Positions 45,042 to 52,847 of a stretch of DNA of 64,000 bases are shown here, piece by piece (the first letter of the stretch is position 1; each line of letters opens with the position of its first letter). A program made the translations under genes and the position numbers. Source of the stretch: Alphaproteobacteria bacterium (GTDB taxonomy: Bacteria; Pseudomonadota; Alphaproteobacteria; Rhodospirillales; WMHbin7); assembly GCA_015231795.1 (NCBI GenBank), contig JADGAX010000002.1, forward strand, positions 248,001-312,000, given 5' to 3'. The notes under the pieces were generated by a model that did not search any database, was not told where the DNA came from, and saw nothing but the letters and a program-made list of their open reading frames with translations.

Positions 45042-45476
45042 TCAAGCTTGCGAGTGGTGTGCGGCCAGATATTCGCCCAGGCGCTTGTCGGTGTTCATGA
45101 TGTGATTGATAAGCCAGTTGTTGAGGAACGCCAACAGGTCGTCCCGGGGTATGCGCGTGCCCGCCTTGATCTGATTGCGTACCTCGACGACCTTGGCGGA
45201 AAAGTTGCGATGCTGCTCAAAGTGGGTCTGTGCTTCCTGCGGACGCCGTTCGCCATAGGCCGACTCCTGCATAAGCCGCTCCTCCGTCTCGAAGTGATAA
45301 AGCGCGTAACTCAGCAGGTCCTTGGTGATCTGCTCAAGCAGATCCAGGGGACTTTCGTCGGTCAGGCGAATATTGGCCTCATTCAGCGTATTGACGAGAA
45401 TCTGGTGCTGACCGTCTATTTCCGCGCTGCCGGTCGCCAATTGCTCGTTCCATACAATCAGTTTCGCGTCATTCAT
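45042..45476 (-). CDS. Bacteriohemerythrin
   Basis: 144 residues from ATG at 45476, with AGGAAAGG ten bases upstream; an ATG ten codons earlier (45506), 4 bp after the preceding stop, is an alternative. All seven iron ligands of the non-haem di-iron site are present: H24, H61, E65, H85, H89, H125 and D130. The protein binds oxygen reversibly and in aquatic alphaproteobacteria serves oxygen delivery, storage or sensing. It directly follows a c-di-GMP enzyme, so the two are probably co-transcribed and an oxygen-linked signalling role is plausible. Confidence 0.9.
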   Translation of the reverse strand: MNDAKLIVWNEQLATGSAEIDGQHQILVNTLNEANIRLTDESPLDLLEQITKDLLSYALYHFETEERLMQESAYGERRPQEAQTHFEQHRNFSAKVVEVRNQIKAGTRIPRDDLLAFLNNWLINHIMNTDKRLGEYLAAHHSQA

Positions 45477-45510
45477 GGCCGGTATGCCTTTCCTGGTTTC
45501 ACTCATGTCT

Positions 45511-48297
45511 TCAGACGTGCCCCGCATGCGGCAGGACGGCGCGCACACGGCGAAGTTCCTGGATCAAGCCGTCGCGGGCCTTTTCAAGCTCCGCCTGCGT
45601 GATGACGACGGCGTCGCGGTCACCCATTTCGACCTCGCCAACCAGACGCTGGCCCAGCTTATGCAAGTTAGCGTGCAAGGACTCTATGTCTCCGAAGGTC
45701 CTATAGCCGCCATATCGGCTGAAACCCTCGCCATAATACCAGAGGCCGAAGTGACAGCTGCGATGGTCCAACAGCAAGGACTTCCCATTTTTGCCCGTTT
45801 CTGCAAAATCGATCAGCTGCTCGACCCAATGCCGGTGATTGGCCTCGGCCAGCAACAACTGGAAATCTCCGCGGCTGGGGCGCGGATTCGAGGCCAACTG
45901 CCAGCGCGGATCGGGCTTGAATTGTCGCGCCCAGGCGCTGAATGCCTCGGGCGGAAGCGGACGGGACAGGACGTAGCCTTGCATGGTCTCGCAACCCAGC
46001 TCCAGCAGCATCAGGAGCTGGTCGATATTCTCGACGCCTTCGGCCACGACATCGCACTGAAAGGCCATGGCCATGGCCACGACGCCCTCGACGATGGCCA
46101 GATTGGCGGAGTCTTCCAGCATATCGGCCACAAATGTCTGGTCGATCTTCAGCGCCGCTGGCGCCAGGCGCTTGAGATGGACCAGCGAAGAGAAGCCGGT
46201 TCCGAAGTCATCAAGGGCGAAATGGATGCCCATTTCGTTGCAGGCCTTTAGAATATCGGCGACGGAGTTGGTGTCCTCGAGCGCCGCATTCTCGACGATT
46301 TCAAGTTTCAAATGGCGGTAGGTCTCGCCGGGATAGGGCTGGATCAGCTCCTTCAGGCGTTCGATGAAATTCTTGCGGTGCAGCTGACGGGCGGACAGAT
46401 TGACCGCGACGTCCAATTCCAGGCCTTGTTGGCGCCAAAGCGCGATTTGGCTCAAGGATTGCGCAATCGCCATTTCGCCCAGGTGGATAATCAGGTCGTC
46501 ACGCTCGATCAGGGGCAGGAACTCGCCCGGCGTCAAATCGCCCAGAAGGGGGTGTCGCCAGCGGATCAGCGCCTCGGCGCCCAGAACAAGGCCTTTGCGG
46601 CAATTCACCACCGGCTGATAGAGCAAGAAGAACTGTCCGCCCTCAAGCGCCTCGCCCATCTTGCGTAAGGTGGCGTGATTGGCCTTGCTGCGCTGGTCGG
46701 CGCCGGGATCGAACAGAGTAAAGCAGTTCTTGCCAGACTGTTTGGCCTTGTACATGGCTTGGTCGGCATGGCGCAGCAATTGATCGGAATCCACTCCGTC
46801 ATTGGGAAAGATCGTCACCCCGATGCTGGCCGATACCTGAACGACGGCTCCCGTCACCGAATAAGGCATCGACACTGCCTTCAAGATGCGTTGAAGCGCC
46901 GTCTCGCATTCCTGAACGGTCTTAATGCCTCCCAGCAGCAGGGCGAACTCGTCGCCGCCTATGCGCGCCGCCGTGTCATCGCCACGGATGTTTTCAACTA
47001 GGCGAGTTGCAACCTCGCGCAACAGCTGGTCGCCGGCTTTATGGCCATAGGTATCGTTCACCGCTTTGAAGCCATCGAGGTCAAGCATGCACACGGCCAG
47101 GAATTCGCCGCTGCGTCGGCTGGTGGCAATGGCTTGGCACATTCTGTCGGCCAGCATGATTCGATTGGGCAGACGAGTTAGCGCGTCAAAATGCGCCAGC
47201 TTGCGCAGATGGCGTTCATGTTCCTGCGCCATCGACACGTCGCGGAAAACCATCACCGCGCCCTTGCCGCCGCTGCCGTAGTCAAGCAATCGAATGACAT
47301 ATTCGGCGGGAAATTTGGTGCCGTCCCTGCGGCAAAATAGGTCGGACTTATGCTCGTCATTGTCTGGACCTGCCAGCAGCTTGTGGACTTCGCACTCCTC
47401 GCTGCTATGCGGTTCGCTCGTCAGGGCGTGATGAATCAGGTCATGAACCTTTCGACCAACCATTTCCTCGCCGTCTTGACCCAGCAGAGCAAGGGCGGCC
47501 TGATTGACGAAGGTGACCCGGCCCTGCGCGTCAAGCCCTAAGATCGCCTCGCCCGCTGTATTCAGCAGCAGATGCAGCATGTCCTTTTGTTCGTTGAGCA
47601 GTTTCTGATTTTCCGCCAGCGCCCTTTGTTGGCTGTGCAACAAGCGCTCGGCCCGGCGGACAACCAGCACCAGAGCGCCGTACAGGGCGGCAAAACATGC
47701 GAGGATGAGCGCTGCGGCCTTGAGCATGGCCCCGGACAGACGCTCGCGCGCGGCGCTGACGTCGAAATACAGCTCGAAGATGCCTTGCGTGCGGCCGTCG
47801 GCACCGATGATGGGTCGGTAGGTTTCGACGACATGCACGTCGTTGGCAACGCCCGTGAAACCTTCGAATCGGTCCTTGAAGGAGAGGATACTGGAGGATC
47901 GACCGGCCAGGGCTTCCTGAACGGCCTTGTCGGCAATGGCCGAACGACCGATTTCGGAAGTAACCGGCGAATAGATGATGGTGCCGCTGTCATTGAATAT
48001 CTTGATTTTCGAAATCGGCTGGCCTTCGACCTGGGTGCGCAAAGCGGCGTCAAGCACCTGAAGTTCGCCACTGCCAGCCCAGGTTTCGGGGGGCTCCTTC
48101 GACAGGGCAGATATGGTCGGCAACAACTGCGGCCAGAACGACCGGGCAAAGACTTCGGCCAGATGCAGATTGGCTTCCTCGGCCAATTGAACATGCTCAT
48201 GCGTCTGATCCATGCGGTAAGCCTGGACCAACAGGGCTGCCGAAACCGTCACGGCCACGGCGCTAATGACCGAGAAATATCGAAGAAGCCTGAACAT
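45511..48297 (-). CDS. Membrane PAS-GGDEF-EAL-CZB c-di-GMP enzyme
   Basis: 928 residues from ATG at 48297 (a TTG 20 codons earlier is less likely). TM1 about 5-27, an extracytoplasmic sensor about 28-190, TM2 191-213, a coiled coil, PAS about 240-355, GGDEF 364-530 and EAL about 540-790. GGDEF is intact at 447-451 with an RxxD inhibitory site (R438-D441), so cyclase activity is expected. The EAL motif (575-577) and downstream NLSARQ, EIVEN, DDFGTG and EGVE residues are intact, so phosphodiesterase activity is also possible. The C-terminus (821-890) is a CZB zinc-binding domain with Cys848 in CHFGLWYY and His875/His879 in LHANLH. It lies upstream of bacteriohemerythrin. Confidence 0.88.
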   Translation of the reverse strand: MFRLLRYFSVISAVAVTVSAALLVQAYRMDQTHEHVQLAEEANLHLAEVFARSFWPQLLPTISALSKEPPETWAGSGELQVLDAALRTQVEGQPISKIKIFNDSGTIIYSPVTSEIGRSAIADKAVQEALAGRSSSILSFKDRFEGFTGVANDVHVVETYRPIIGADGRTQGIFELYFDVSAARERLSGAMLKAAALILACFAALYGALVLVVRRAERLLHSQQRALAENQKLLNEQKDMLHLLLNTAGEAILGLDAQGRVTFVNQAALALLGQDGEEMVGRKVHDLIHHALTSEPHSSEECEVHKLLAGPDNDEHKSDLFCRRDGTKFPAEYVIRLLDYGSGGKGAVMVFRDVSMAQEHERHLRKLAHFDALTRLPNRIMLADRMCQAIATSRRSGEFLAVCMLDLDGFKAVNDTYGHKAGDQLLREVATRLVENIRGDDTAARIGGDEFALLLGGIKTVQECETALQRILKAVSMPYSVTGAVVQVSASIGVTIFPNDGVDSDQLLRHADQAMYKAKQSGKNCFTLFDPGADQRSKANHATLRKMGEALEGGQFFLLYQPVVNCRKGLVLGAEALIRWRHPLLGDLTPGEFLPLIERDDLIIHLGEMAIAQSLSQIALWRQQGLELDVAVNLSARQLHRKNFIERLKELIQPYPGETYRHLKLEIVENAALEDTNSVADILKACNEMGIHFALDDFGTGFSSLVHLKRLAPAALKIDQTFVADMLEDSANLAIVEGVVAMAMAFQCDVVAEGVENIDQLLMLLELGCETMQGYVLSRPLPPEAFSAWARQFKPDPRWQLASNPRPSRGDFQLLLAEANHRHWVEQLIDFAETGKNGKSLLLDHRSCHFGLWYYGEGFSRYGGYRTFGDIESLHANLHKLGQRLVGEVEMGDRDAVVITQAELEKARDGLIQELRRVRAVLPHAGHV

Positions 48298-48629
48298 CCG
48301 CCCCGCAATCTTTCTTTTATCTGAAACAATTATGTTCAGCGGCGCAAATATAGACAAGATAAAATCGTGAAAATAAATTGTAGGTTGATGTTGACTGATT
48401 TTTCCTTAATGACGATTGCGTTGCCACACAGGGTGAATGCCGGCCAGAAAGTCGCGCCGCCCCACACCCATTGCATCGAGAAGGCTTTTTGGCTTCCTCC
48501 GTCTGTGGCGAACTTATTGCCTGAAGAACAGTCTAAACAGGCATCGTCCGTATTCTCTTTTCGATGTAGCGTTGGTTTCTTGAAGGTTCGATTTAAAGAC
48601 CGCGCAAGAGTTAACGGGGTGAACAGACC
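48298..48629. other. 332-bp intergenic region with a gene relic
   Basis: Divergent region between the GGDEF-EAL gene and the carbonic-anhydrase-like gene. Its left part (48298-48420) is AT-rich and probably carries the promoter of the minus-strand gene, though I cannot assign boxes with confidence. It contains the 46-bp Tat-signal relic at 48444-48489. The right end has GGGGTGAACAGACC just before the ATG at 48630, a weak ribosome binding site. No open frame here looks real. Confidence 0.6.
48444..48489 (-). pseudogene. 46-bp repeat, copy B: relic of a Tat-signal coding segment
   Basis: Read on the minus strand this encodes KSLLDAMGVGRRDFLAG, almost the same as the dienelactone hydrolase signal peptide at 44899-44944 (44/46 bases). 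The frame is not part of a complete gene and the sequence downstream (minus direction) does not continue the hydrolase. It is either a duplicated fragment of that gene or what is left of another Tat-exported paralogue after deletion. The conservation at the DNA level favours a recent event or gene conversion. Confidence 0.6.
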
Positions 48630-49703
48630 ATGATCGATATTCACAGCAAGCCCATTGCGCAGCGCATCGCATGGCTGTTCGACCTGGCCCATCGCCACGG
48701 CGAAACCTTCCGCAGCCCGGAAGCGTGGCTGGCCCGGGAACGCTATCTGGCCCAACACCCCACCGCCATCGCGGTTCTGAAATGCATGGACGGGCGGATC
48801 AACATCCCGGTGGCGACCAACACGCCGCCCGGCATCCTGATGCCTTTTCGCAATCTGGGCGGCATGTTTGATCTGGGCTGGCCGCATTTGGGCGAGGTGC
48901 TGGCGCATCATGTGTTGCGCATGGTGGGCAGCGGGCGGCGCGTGCTGTTTCTGATCACCTATCACTGGTCGAAGGCCGACCCCAAACGAGGCTGCGCCGG
49001 TTTCCAATTCGACAAGGCGGCGGCGATGGCCCATACGCAAGAAATCCGCCGTCAGGTCGAACATATTTTCGGCCGCAACCACGCCACCGTTTACCCGCTG
49101 GTCTGCGGCTTCGAAACCGACGAGGACGCCTTGGTGCTGCACGGGGCCGATGGGGCCACGCTTGATCTGGCCAGCCTGTCCGCCGACGAGGCCGAAGGCT
49201 TGAAGCCGCGTCTGGCGGCCCTGCTGCCCGACATGCAAGCCCAGATGCGGGCCGATTTATTGCCGCTGCTGCAGGGCAATCTTGAACATATCGCCCAGGT
49301 GCGCGCGCAAGCCGAAAGGCGGGAACGCCTGCTGGATGCCGAGCACCGCGAATGGACGATCTGCCTGGGCCGCGGCTTCGACTTTCTGCATACGCCCAAT
49401 CAGGCCCTGATCATCGGCCCCTACAGCCCGGACTTGGCCGACCCGCTGCGCAAGGCCGCCGCCATCATCTTGAACAATATGGCGGTGGGGCGCATTCCCG
49501 ATGACGGATTCTTGCTGCTGGCTTCGGTGCCCTACGAAGAAGTGGGCGTCGATCGCGCCAGAGCCGAACTGAAATCGCGCTTTCTATCCAATTACGCCGC
49601 CGGGGTGATCAAATCCGAATTCCCGGCCCTGGCGGACAAGATGACCAAACATACGGCGGTGCTGGATTGGCGCTCGAGACAACTAGAATTGATTGAGGGG
49701 TAG
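48630..49703 (+). CDS. Beta-carbonic-anhydrase-like protein
   Basis: 357 residues. KCMDGRIN gives the beta-CA zinc Cys52 with the Asp54-Arg56 dyad, and ITYHWSKADPKRGCAGF gives possible further zinc ligands His112 and Cys122. The His-Cys spacing is longer than the usual HxxC. The protein is much longer than standard beta-CAs (about 200-230 residues), with a helical middle section (about 175-235) and a second alpha/beta part. It resembles a putative carbonic anhydrase group found in many proteobacteria, but activity has not been shown to my knowledge. No signal peptide, so cytoplasmic. It is monocistronic and divergent from the c-di-GMP gene. Confidence 0.65.
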   Translation: MIDIHSKPIAQRIAWLFDLAHRHGETFRSPEAWLARERYLAQHPTAIAVLKCMDGRINIPVATNTPPGILMPFRNLGGMFDLGWPHLGEVLAHHVLRMVGSGRRVLFLITYHWSKADPKRGCAGFQFDKAAAMAHTQEIRRQVEHIFGRNHATVYPLVCGFETDEDALVLHGADGATLDLASLSADEAEGLKPRLAALLPDMQAQMRADLLPLLQGNLEHIAQVRAQAERRERLLDAEHREWTICLGRGFDFLHTPNQALIIGPYSPDLADPLRKAAAIILNNMAVGRIPDDGFLLLASVPYEEVGVDRARAELKSRFLSNYAAGVIKSEFPALADKMTKHTAVLDWRSRQLELIEG

Positions 49704-49760
49704 GAACAGTGACGCCATGATGGGGCTTGCGGACCAGCCATTTCGTAGCTACATTATATT

Positions 49761-50039
49761 ATGATTTACGGTTGGGATGAAGCCAAGCGAAGGGCCAACC
49801 TGGATAAGCACGGTGTGGACTTCGCAAAGGCCGAGGGGTTCGACTGGGAGACGGCGCTGGTGATTGAAGACCGGCGTCAGGACTATGGCGAACCCCGCTT
49901 TTCGGCCTTGGGCTATATCGGCAAGCGGCTGCACGTTCTGATCTTTACGCCGCGAGGACGGGACGTTCGCTTGATCGGCCTGCGCAAGGCAAATGTGAGA
50001 GAGGTTCGCCAGTATGAGCAAGAGTCAGCGCAAGCCTAA
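49761..50039 (+). CDS. brnT: BrnT-family ribonuclease toxin
   Basis: 92 residues. The opening YGWDEAKRRANLDKHGVDF is the BrnT hallmark (WDxxK, N, KHG, F), followed by the beta-strand region HVLIFTPRGRDVRLIGLRKA with the conserved Arg and Arg/Lys near the C-terminus. BrnT is a RelE-fold RNase that inhibits translation and is neutralised by BrnA. There is no clear Shine-Dalgarno; an AT-rich stretch directly precedes the ATG. Its end overlaps brnA by 26 bp, the usual toxin-first order of the system. BrnA normally represses the shared promoter. Confidence 0.9.
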   Translation: MIYGWDEAKRRANLDKHGVDFAKAEGFDWETALVIEDRRQDYGEPRFSALGYIGKRLHVLIFTPRGRDVRLIGLRKANVREVRQYEQESAQA

Positions 50040-50298
50040 AGCCGTTGCGGCATCCAGCCAGGGCGATGACGACATCCCGGAATGGACGGCAGCGGATTTC
50101 AAACGCGCCCGCCCGGCGGCGAAGGTCGTGCCCGAGATCGTGGCCGAATATCGGCGCGGTCGCGGGCCGCAGAAGACGCCGACCAAGAAGCTGGTCTCCC
50201 TGCGCTTGTCGCAAGAGGTGCTGGACCACTTCAAAGCCACCGGCCCCGGCTGGCAAACCCGTATTGATAAGGCGTTGAAGAAGGTGGTGGGGGTGTAG
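50014..50298 (+). CDS. brnA: BrnA-family antitoxin
   Basis: 94 residues. The N-terminal half is basic and flexible with DIPEWTAADFKRARPA, the segment that wraps the toxin. The C-terminal KKLVSLRLSQEVLDHFKATGPGWQTRIDKAL is a ribbon-helix-helix DNA-binding domain of the type that autorepresses brnTA. Length and order relative to brnT are normal, so the module appears intact. It lies at the left edge of the AT-rich island that runs to the tRNA-Gly gene. Confidence 0.9.
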   Translation: MSKSQRKPKAVAASSQGDDDIPEWTAADFKRARPAAKVVPEIVAEYRRGRGPQKTPTKKLVSLRLSQEVLDHFKATGPGWQTRIDKALKKVVGV

Positions 50299-50383
50299 AT
50301 AATATTTTCTAGAAAACTCAAAACTTGCCTCATTACCTTGATCACAGTGGCTCCAAATAGGGCACCCCACTTTTGGTTGATCG

Positions 50384-50411
50384 TTGACAGTAATTTATGC
50401 TTCAATAATTC
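50384..50411 (+). promoter_or_regulatory. Putative sigma-70 promoter for the ParB-like/methylase unit
   Basis: A perfect -35 TTGACA at 50384-50389, a 16-bp spacer and a partial -10 TAATTC at 50406-50411, about 20 bases before the ATG at 50431. The surrounding sequence is AT-rich. It implies the two-gene unit has its own promoter, independent of brnTA. Assigned by eye only. Confidence 0.4.
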
Positions 50412-50430
50412 TGCAATGCAGGGGGTGAGC

Positions 50431-51768
50431 ATGTTTTCGAAGTTCAAATACGAGTCTGTTCCGCTAAAGGATATCCTTCTCGATGATAGAAACCCGCGCC
50501 TCGTCACGCAGAAAAAGCTGACTACGCAAGATAAGATCGTCGAATATCTTTTCGACCACGAGGACTTGTCCGTGTTTCTCAAGAAAGTCGCGGCTGAGGG
50601 AAAAAATCACGGCGCCGAGCGGCCATATATCGTGAAAACTGGATCAAAATTTACGGTAATCGAAGGCAACACACGCATTGCTGCCTATAAACTTCTTACG
50701 GGCCTTTTGTCTGCACCAAAAGCCTATGCAACTTCAGTCCCTAACGTATCGCAGGGCGTTAAGGATAGTATGTTGGATGTGGATTGCAGCATTGCGCCAA
50801 GTCGTGACATCCTCATGCCCATTATGGCCCGCGCGCACTTTGGAAAAGGCGACAAATCCAGTTGGGGATATCTTGGTAGTCGCAAAGCTATTTACGATGA
50901 GTGGAAAGCTAATAAATCAATCTCTGTTCTTGCTAAAACATTTGAAGTCACACAAGGGGACATCAGGGACTTCATTCTCGAGTATGAACTTTACAATCAA
51001 GTTCTAGGCATGAACTGGACAAATGAGGAGCAAGAAGTTCTTCTTGACCCGAATGTAAAATTCAATCCTCCCGTTCGTTTTTTACAAACTGGTGGCCACA
51101 GCGACTTGGTTGGTATTAGTTATGATCGAACTAACTTAAAAGTATTATTTTCGAATGCAGAAGCAAAAAAGAAGCTCAAACATCTAATTCTTAATCTTGT
51201 AATAAATCCAAAGAGGGGCCTTGGAGCTACAGCGTCATATGACGACGTGTTTAAGGACTACAAAACAAGCGCCAAGAGTAAAGATGGAGCTGGGTCAGGA
51301 AAGTCCAGCACAAAAGGAACCAAACAAGGAGGTGGTAAGACTTCATCAAGTGGGAAGGGGGGATGCTCTTCGAAACCCATGCCCCAAGCGCTATTTAATT
51401 ATATAAGTAGTATGAACAATGGTCTAGTTGACCAATTAATGAAAGAAGCAAAAAACTTGAACTGCAAGAACTTCCCTGCGGCAGGAACATTTTTACTTCG
51501 CAACATCGTTGAGGCGATTCTTAAACACATCATAGATCAGCAAAAAGCGAATTCCCTTGGAGTGGAACTGAGCCTTGAAGGGAGTCTTTCTCTATGCAAG
51601 AGCGATAAGGTTAAGCTCCCCAACGATGATAAAAAGGTGCTAAAGGAATTTGAAAAAAGCCACCTTAGCTATCTAAATCTTGGTGCTCATGGAAATGTGA
51701 TCCCAAACTCGGATAGGCTATTTGGGGCTAGGGACTGCATCGACCAATTTGTGAAGAGGCATGTGTAG
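50431..51768 (+). CDS. ParB-like protein with HEPN-like C-terminal domain, accessory
   Basis: 445 residues from ATG at 50431, with GGGGGTGAG upstream. The N-terminal domain resembles the ParB/sulfiredoxin fold: LDDRNPRL near 18-24 and VIEGNTRIAAYK at 77-88, the second corresponding to ParB box GxxR. A low-complexity Ser/Gly/Lys linker spans about 279-316. The C-terminal domain (about 320-445), with FLLRNIVEAILKHII and LSYLNLGAHGN then ARDCIDQF, looks like HEPN/DUF4145-type helices. Base composition is clearly AT-richer than the neighbours. The stop overlaps the next start by one base (TAGTG). I do not recognise a described system with exactly this pair. Confidence 0.65.
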   Translation: MFSKFKYESVPLKDILLDDRNPRLVTQKKLTTQDKIVEYLFDHEDLSVFLKKVAAEGKNHGAERPYIVKTGSKFTVIEGNTRIAAYKLLTGLLSAPKAYATSVPNVSQGVKDSMLDVDCSIAPSRDILMPIMARAHFGKGDKSSWGYLGSRKAIYDEWKANKSISVLAKTFEVTQGDIRDFILEYELYNQVLGMNWTNEEQEVLLDPNVKFNPPVRFLQTGGHSDLVGISYDRTNLKVLFSNAEAKKKLKHLILNLVINPKRGLGATASYDDVFKDYKTSAKSKDGAGSGKSSTKGTKQGGGKTSSSGKGGCSSKPMPQALFNYISSMNNGLVDQLMKEAKNLNCKNFPAAGTFLLRNIVEAILKHIIDQQKANSLGVELSLEGSLSLCKSDKVKLPNDDKKVLKEFEKSHLSYLNLGAHGNVIPNSDRLFGARDCIDQFVKRHV

Positions 51769-52619
51769 TGATTTCGTCCCCCTTACGCTATCCAGGAGGC
51801 AAGGCAAAGCTCTTCCCATTCTTCGTTGAGTTGATCAAGGAGAACTGTCTCTTCGGATCAGAATACTGTGAGCCGTATGCTGGCGGCGCAGGGCTGGCAA
51901 TCCAGCTACTAACTCAAGGATTTGTAAATCGCGTTTCGATAAACGATATTGATGCGTCCATCTATGCGTTCTGGAAGTCTGCCTTATTTGAAACGGACAA
52001 GTTTTGCAGACTCATTGAGCGCACACCCATTTGCATTGATGAGTGGCACAAGCAAAAGGCGGTGTGGATTCAAGGTGATGTTGAGAATTTTCTGGCCCTT
52101 GGCTTTTCAGCGTATTTTTTAAATCGTACCAATCGTTCCGGAATTATTGAGGGAGCTGGCCCGATTGGTGGCTACGCACAAAGTGGTACTTGGAAAATTG
52201 ATGTGCGCCTAAATAAGGAAGCCCAGATCAAGAACTTTAAAATGTTGTCTAGATATTCTGATCAAATCTCTGTCAGCAACCTGGATGCTTTGGATTTTTT
52301 TCGAAGGACTGTAGCTATAAATAGTGCCTTAATTTATTTAGACCCTCCATATTATGTAAAGGGTCATAAGCTCTACAAGAACTTTTACGAGCCTGAAGAC
52401 CACATTAAAATTGCAAAGGAGCTTGCTCGACGAAGGAAGGTCAAATGGGTGGTTTCCTATGACGATGTTAGAGAAATCCGAGAAGCTTACAGATCCTTCA
52501 CTCCTATCGTATATTCCCTGAATTACAGCGCGGGTGAAAAAACTATTGGATCGGAAGTTATTTTCTTGAGTGATTCATTATCAATGCCAGAAGTTGGTGG
52601 TTTCTCTCGTGCCGCTTAA
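51768..52619 (+). CDS. D12-class DNA adenine N6-methyltransferase (Dam-like), accessory
   Basis: 283 residues starting with GTG at 51768, one base inside the previous stop. SPLRYPGGKAKL is the N-terminal SAM-site motif of the D12 (alpha-type) family, EPYAGGAGLA is motif I, FLNRTNRSGII is the characteristic middle block and LDPPY at 191-195 is the catalytic motif IV. It should methylate adenine N6 in a short sequence; the target is unknown. No restriction endonuclease of standard type is adjacent, so the partner activity may reside in the ParB/HEPN-like protein. AT-rich like its partner and located beside tRNA-Gly, indicating horizontal origin. Confidence 0.85.
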   Translation: MISSPLRYPGGKAKLFPFFVELIKENCLFGSEYCEPYAGGAGLAIQLLTQGFVNRVSINDIDASIYAFWKSALFETDKFCRLIERTPICIDEWHKQKAVWIQGDVENFLALGFSAYFLNRTNRSGIIEGAGPIGGYAQSGTWKIDVRLNKEAQIKNFKMLSRYSDQISVSNLDALDFFRRTVAINSALIYLDPPYYVKGHKLYKNFYEPEDHIKIAKELARRRKVKWVVSYDDVREIREAYRSFTPIVYSLNYSAGEKTIGSEVIFLSDSLSMPEVGGFSRAA

Positions 52620-52643
52620 ATGCTTCCCAGGCGCCCAATGCAC

Positions 52644-52663
52644 AAAAGCCGCCCAACGGCGGC
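52644..52663 (-). terminator. Rho-independent terminator of tRNA-Gly
   Basis: On the minus strand GCCGCC-GTTG-GGCGGC forms a six-pair GC hairpin followed by TTTT. It lies about 33 bases beyond the CCA end of the tRNA gene, the right place to end that transcript. Confidence 0.6.
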
Positions 52664-52695
52664 CCACCACAACACATTGATTTTATTTGAAAATT

Positions 52696-52770
52696 TGGAG
52701 CGGGCGAAGGGATTCGAACCCTCGACCCCAACCTTGGCAAGGTTGTGCTCTACCCCTGAGCTACGCCCGC
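52696..52770 (-). tRNA. tRNA-Gly (anticodon GCC)
   Basis: 75 nt including the encoded CCA. The acceptor stem GCGGGCG pairs with CGCCCGC, the D arm is GCTC-AGGGGTA-GAGC, the anticodon stem CAACC pairs with GGTTG around TTGCCAA (anticodon GCC), and the T arm has GAGGG-TTCGAAT-CCCTT. Discriminator base is T. Its 3' end faces the AT-rich island at 50300-52620, the usual arrangement for elements that integrate at tRNA genes, although I find no duplicated tRNA 3' end and no integrase. Confidence 0.97.
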
Positions 52771-52812
52771 TCGATGGCGTGTTCCCGTCCAAAAAGGCGC
52801 GGGAAGGCGCGC

Positions 52813-52840
52813 ATCATACGCAAAAGAGACGTCTTTGCAA
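52813..52840 (-). promoter_or_regulatory. Putative promoter of tRNA-Gly
   Basis: On the minus strand a TTGCAA -35 (52840-52835), a 16-bp spacer and a TATGAT -10 (52818-52813). The expected start is followed by a GC-rich discriminator, as is common for stringently controlled stable-RNA promoters. It lies about 40 bases upstream of the tRNA 5' end. Confidence 0.5.
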
Positions 52841-52847
52841 GCCCCTT

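Noticed and set aside
48336-49238. A 300-codon minus-strand open frame across the start of the carbonic-anhydrase-like gene
   Set aside because: It is antisense to a gene with clear zinc-site motifs. Only its short Tat-relic part is meaningful, and that in a different frame.
52620-52770. A duplicated tRNA-Gly 3' end as an attachment site
   Set aside because: I looked for a copy of the tRNA 3' segment around 49680-50430 and found none, so an att pair is not annotated.
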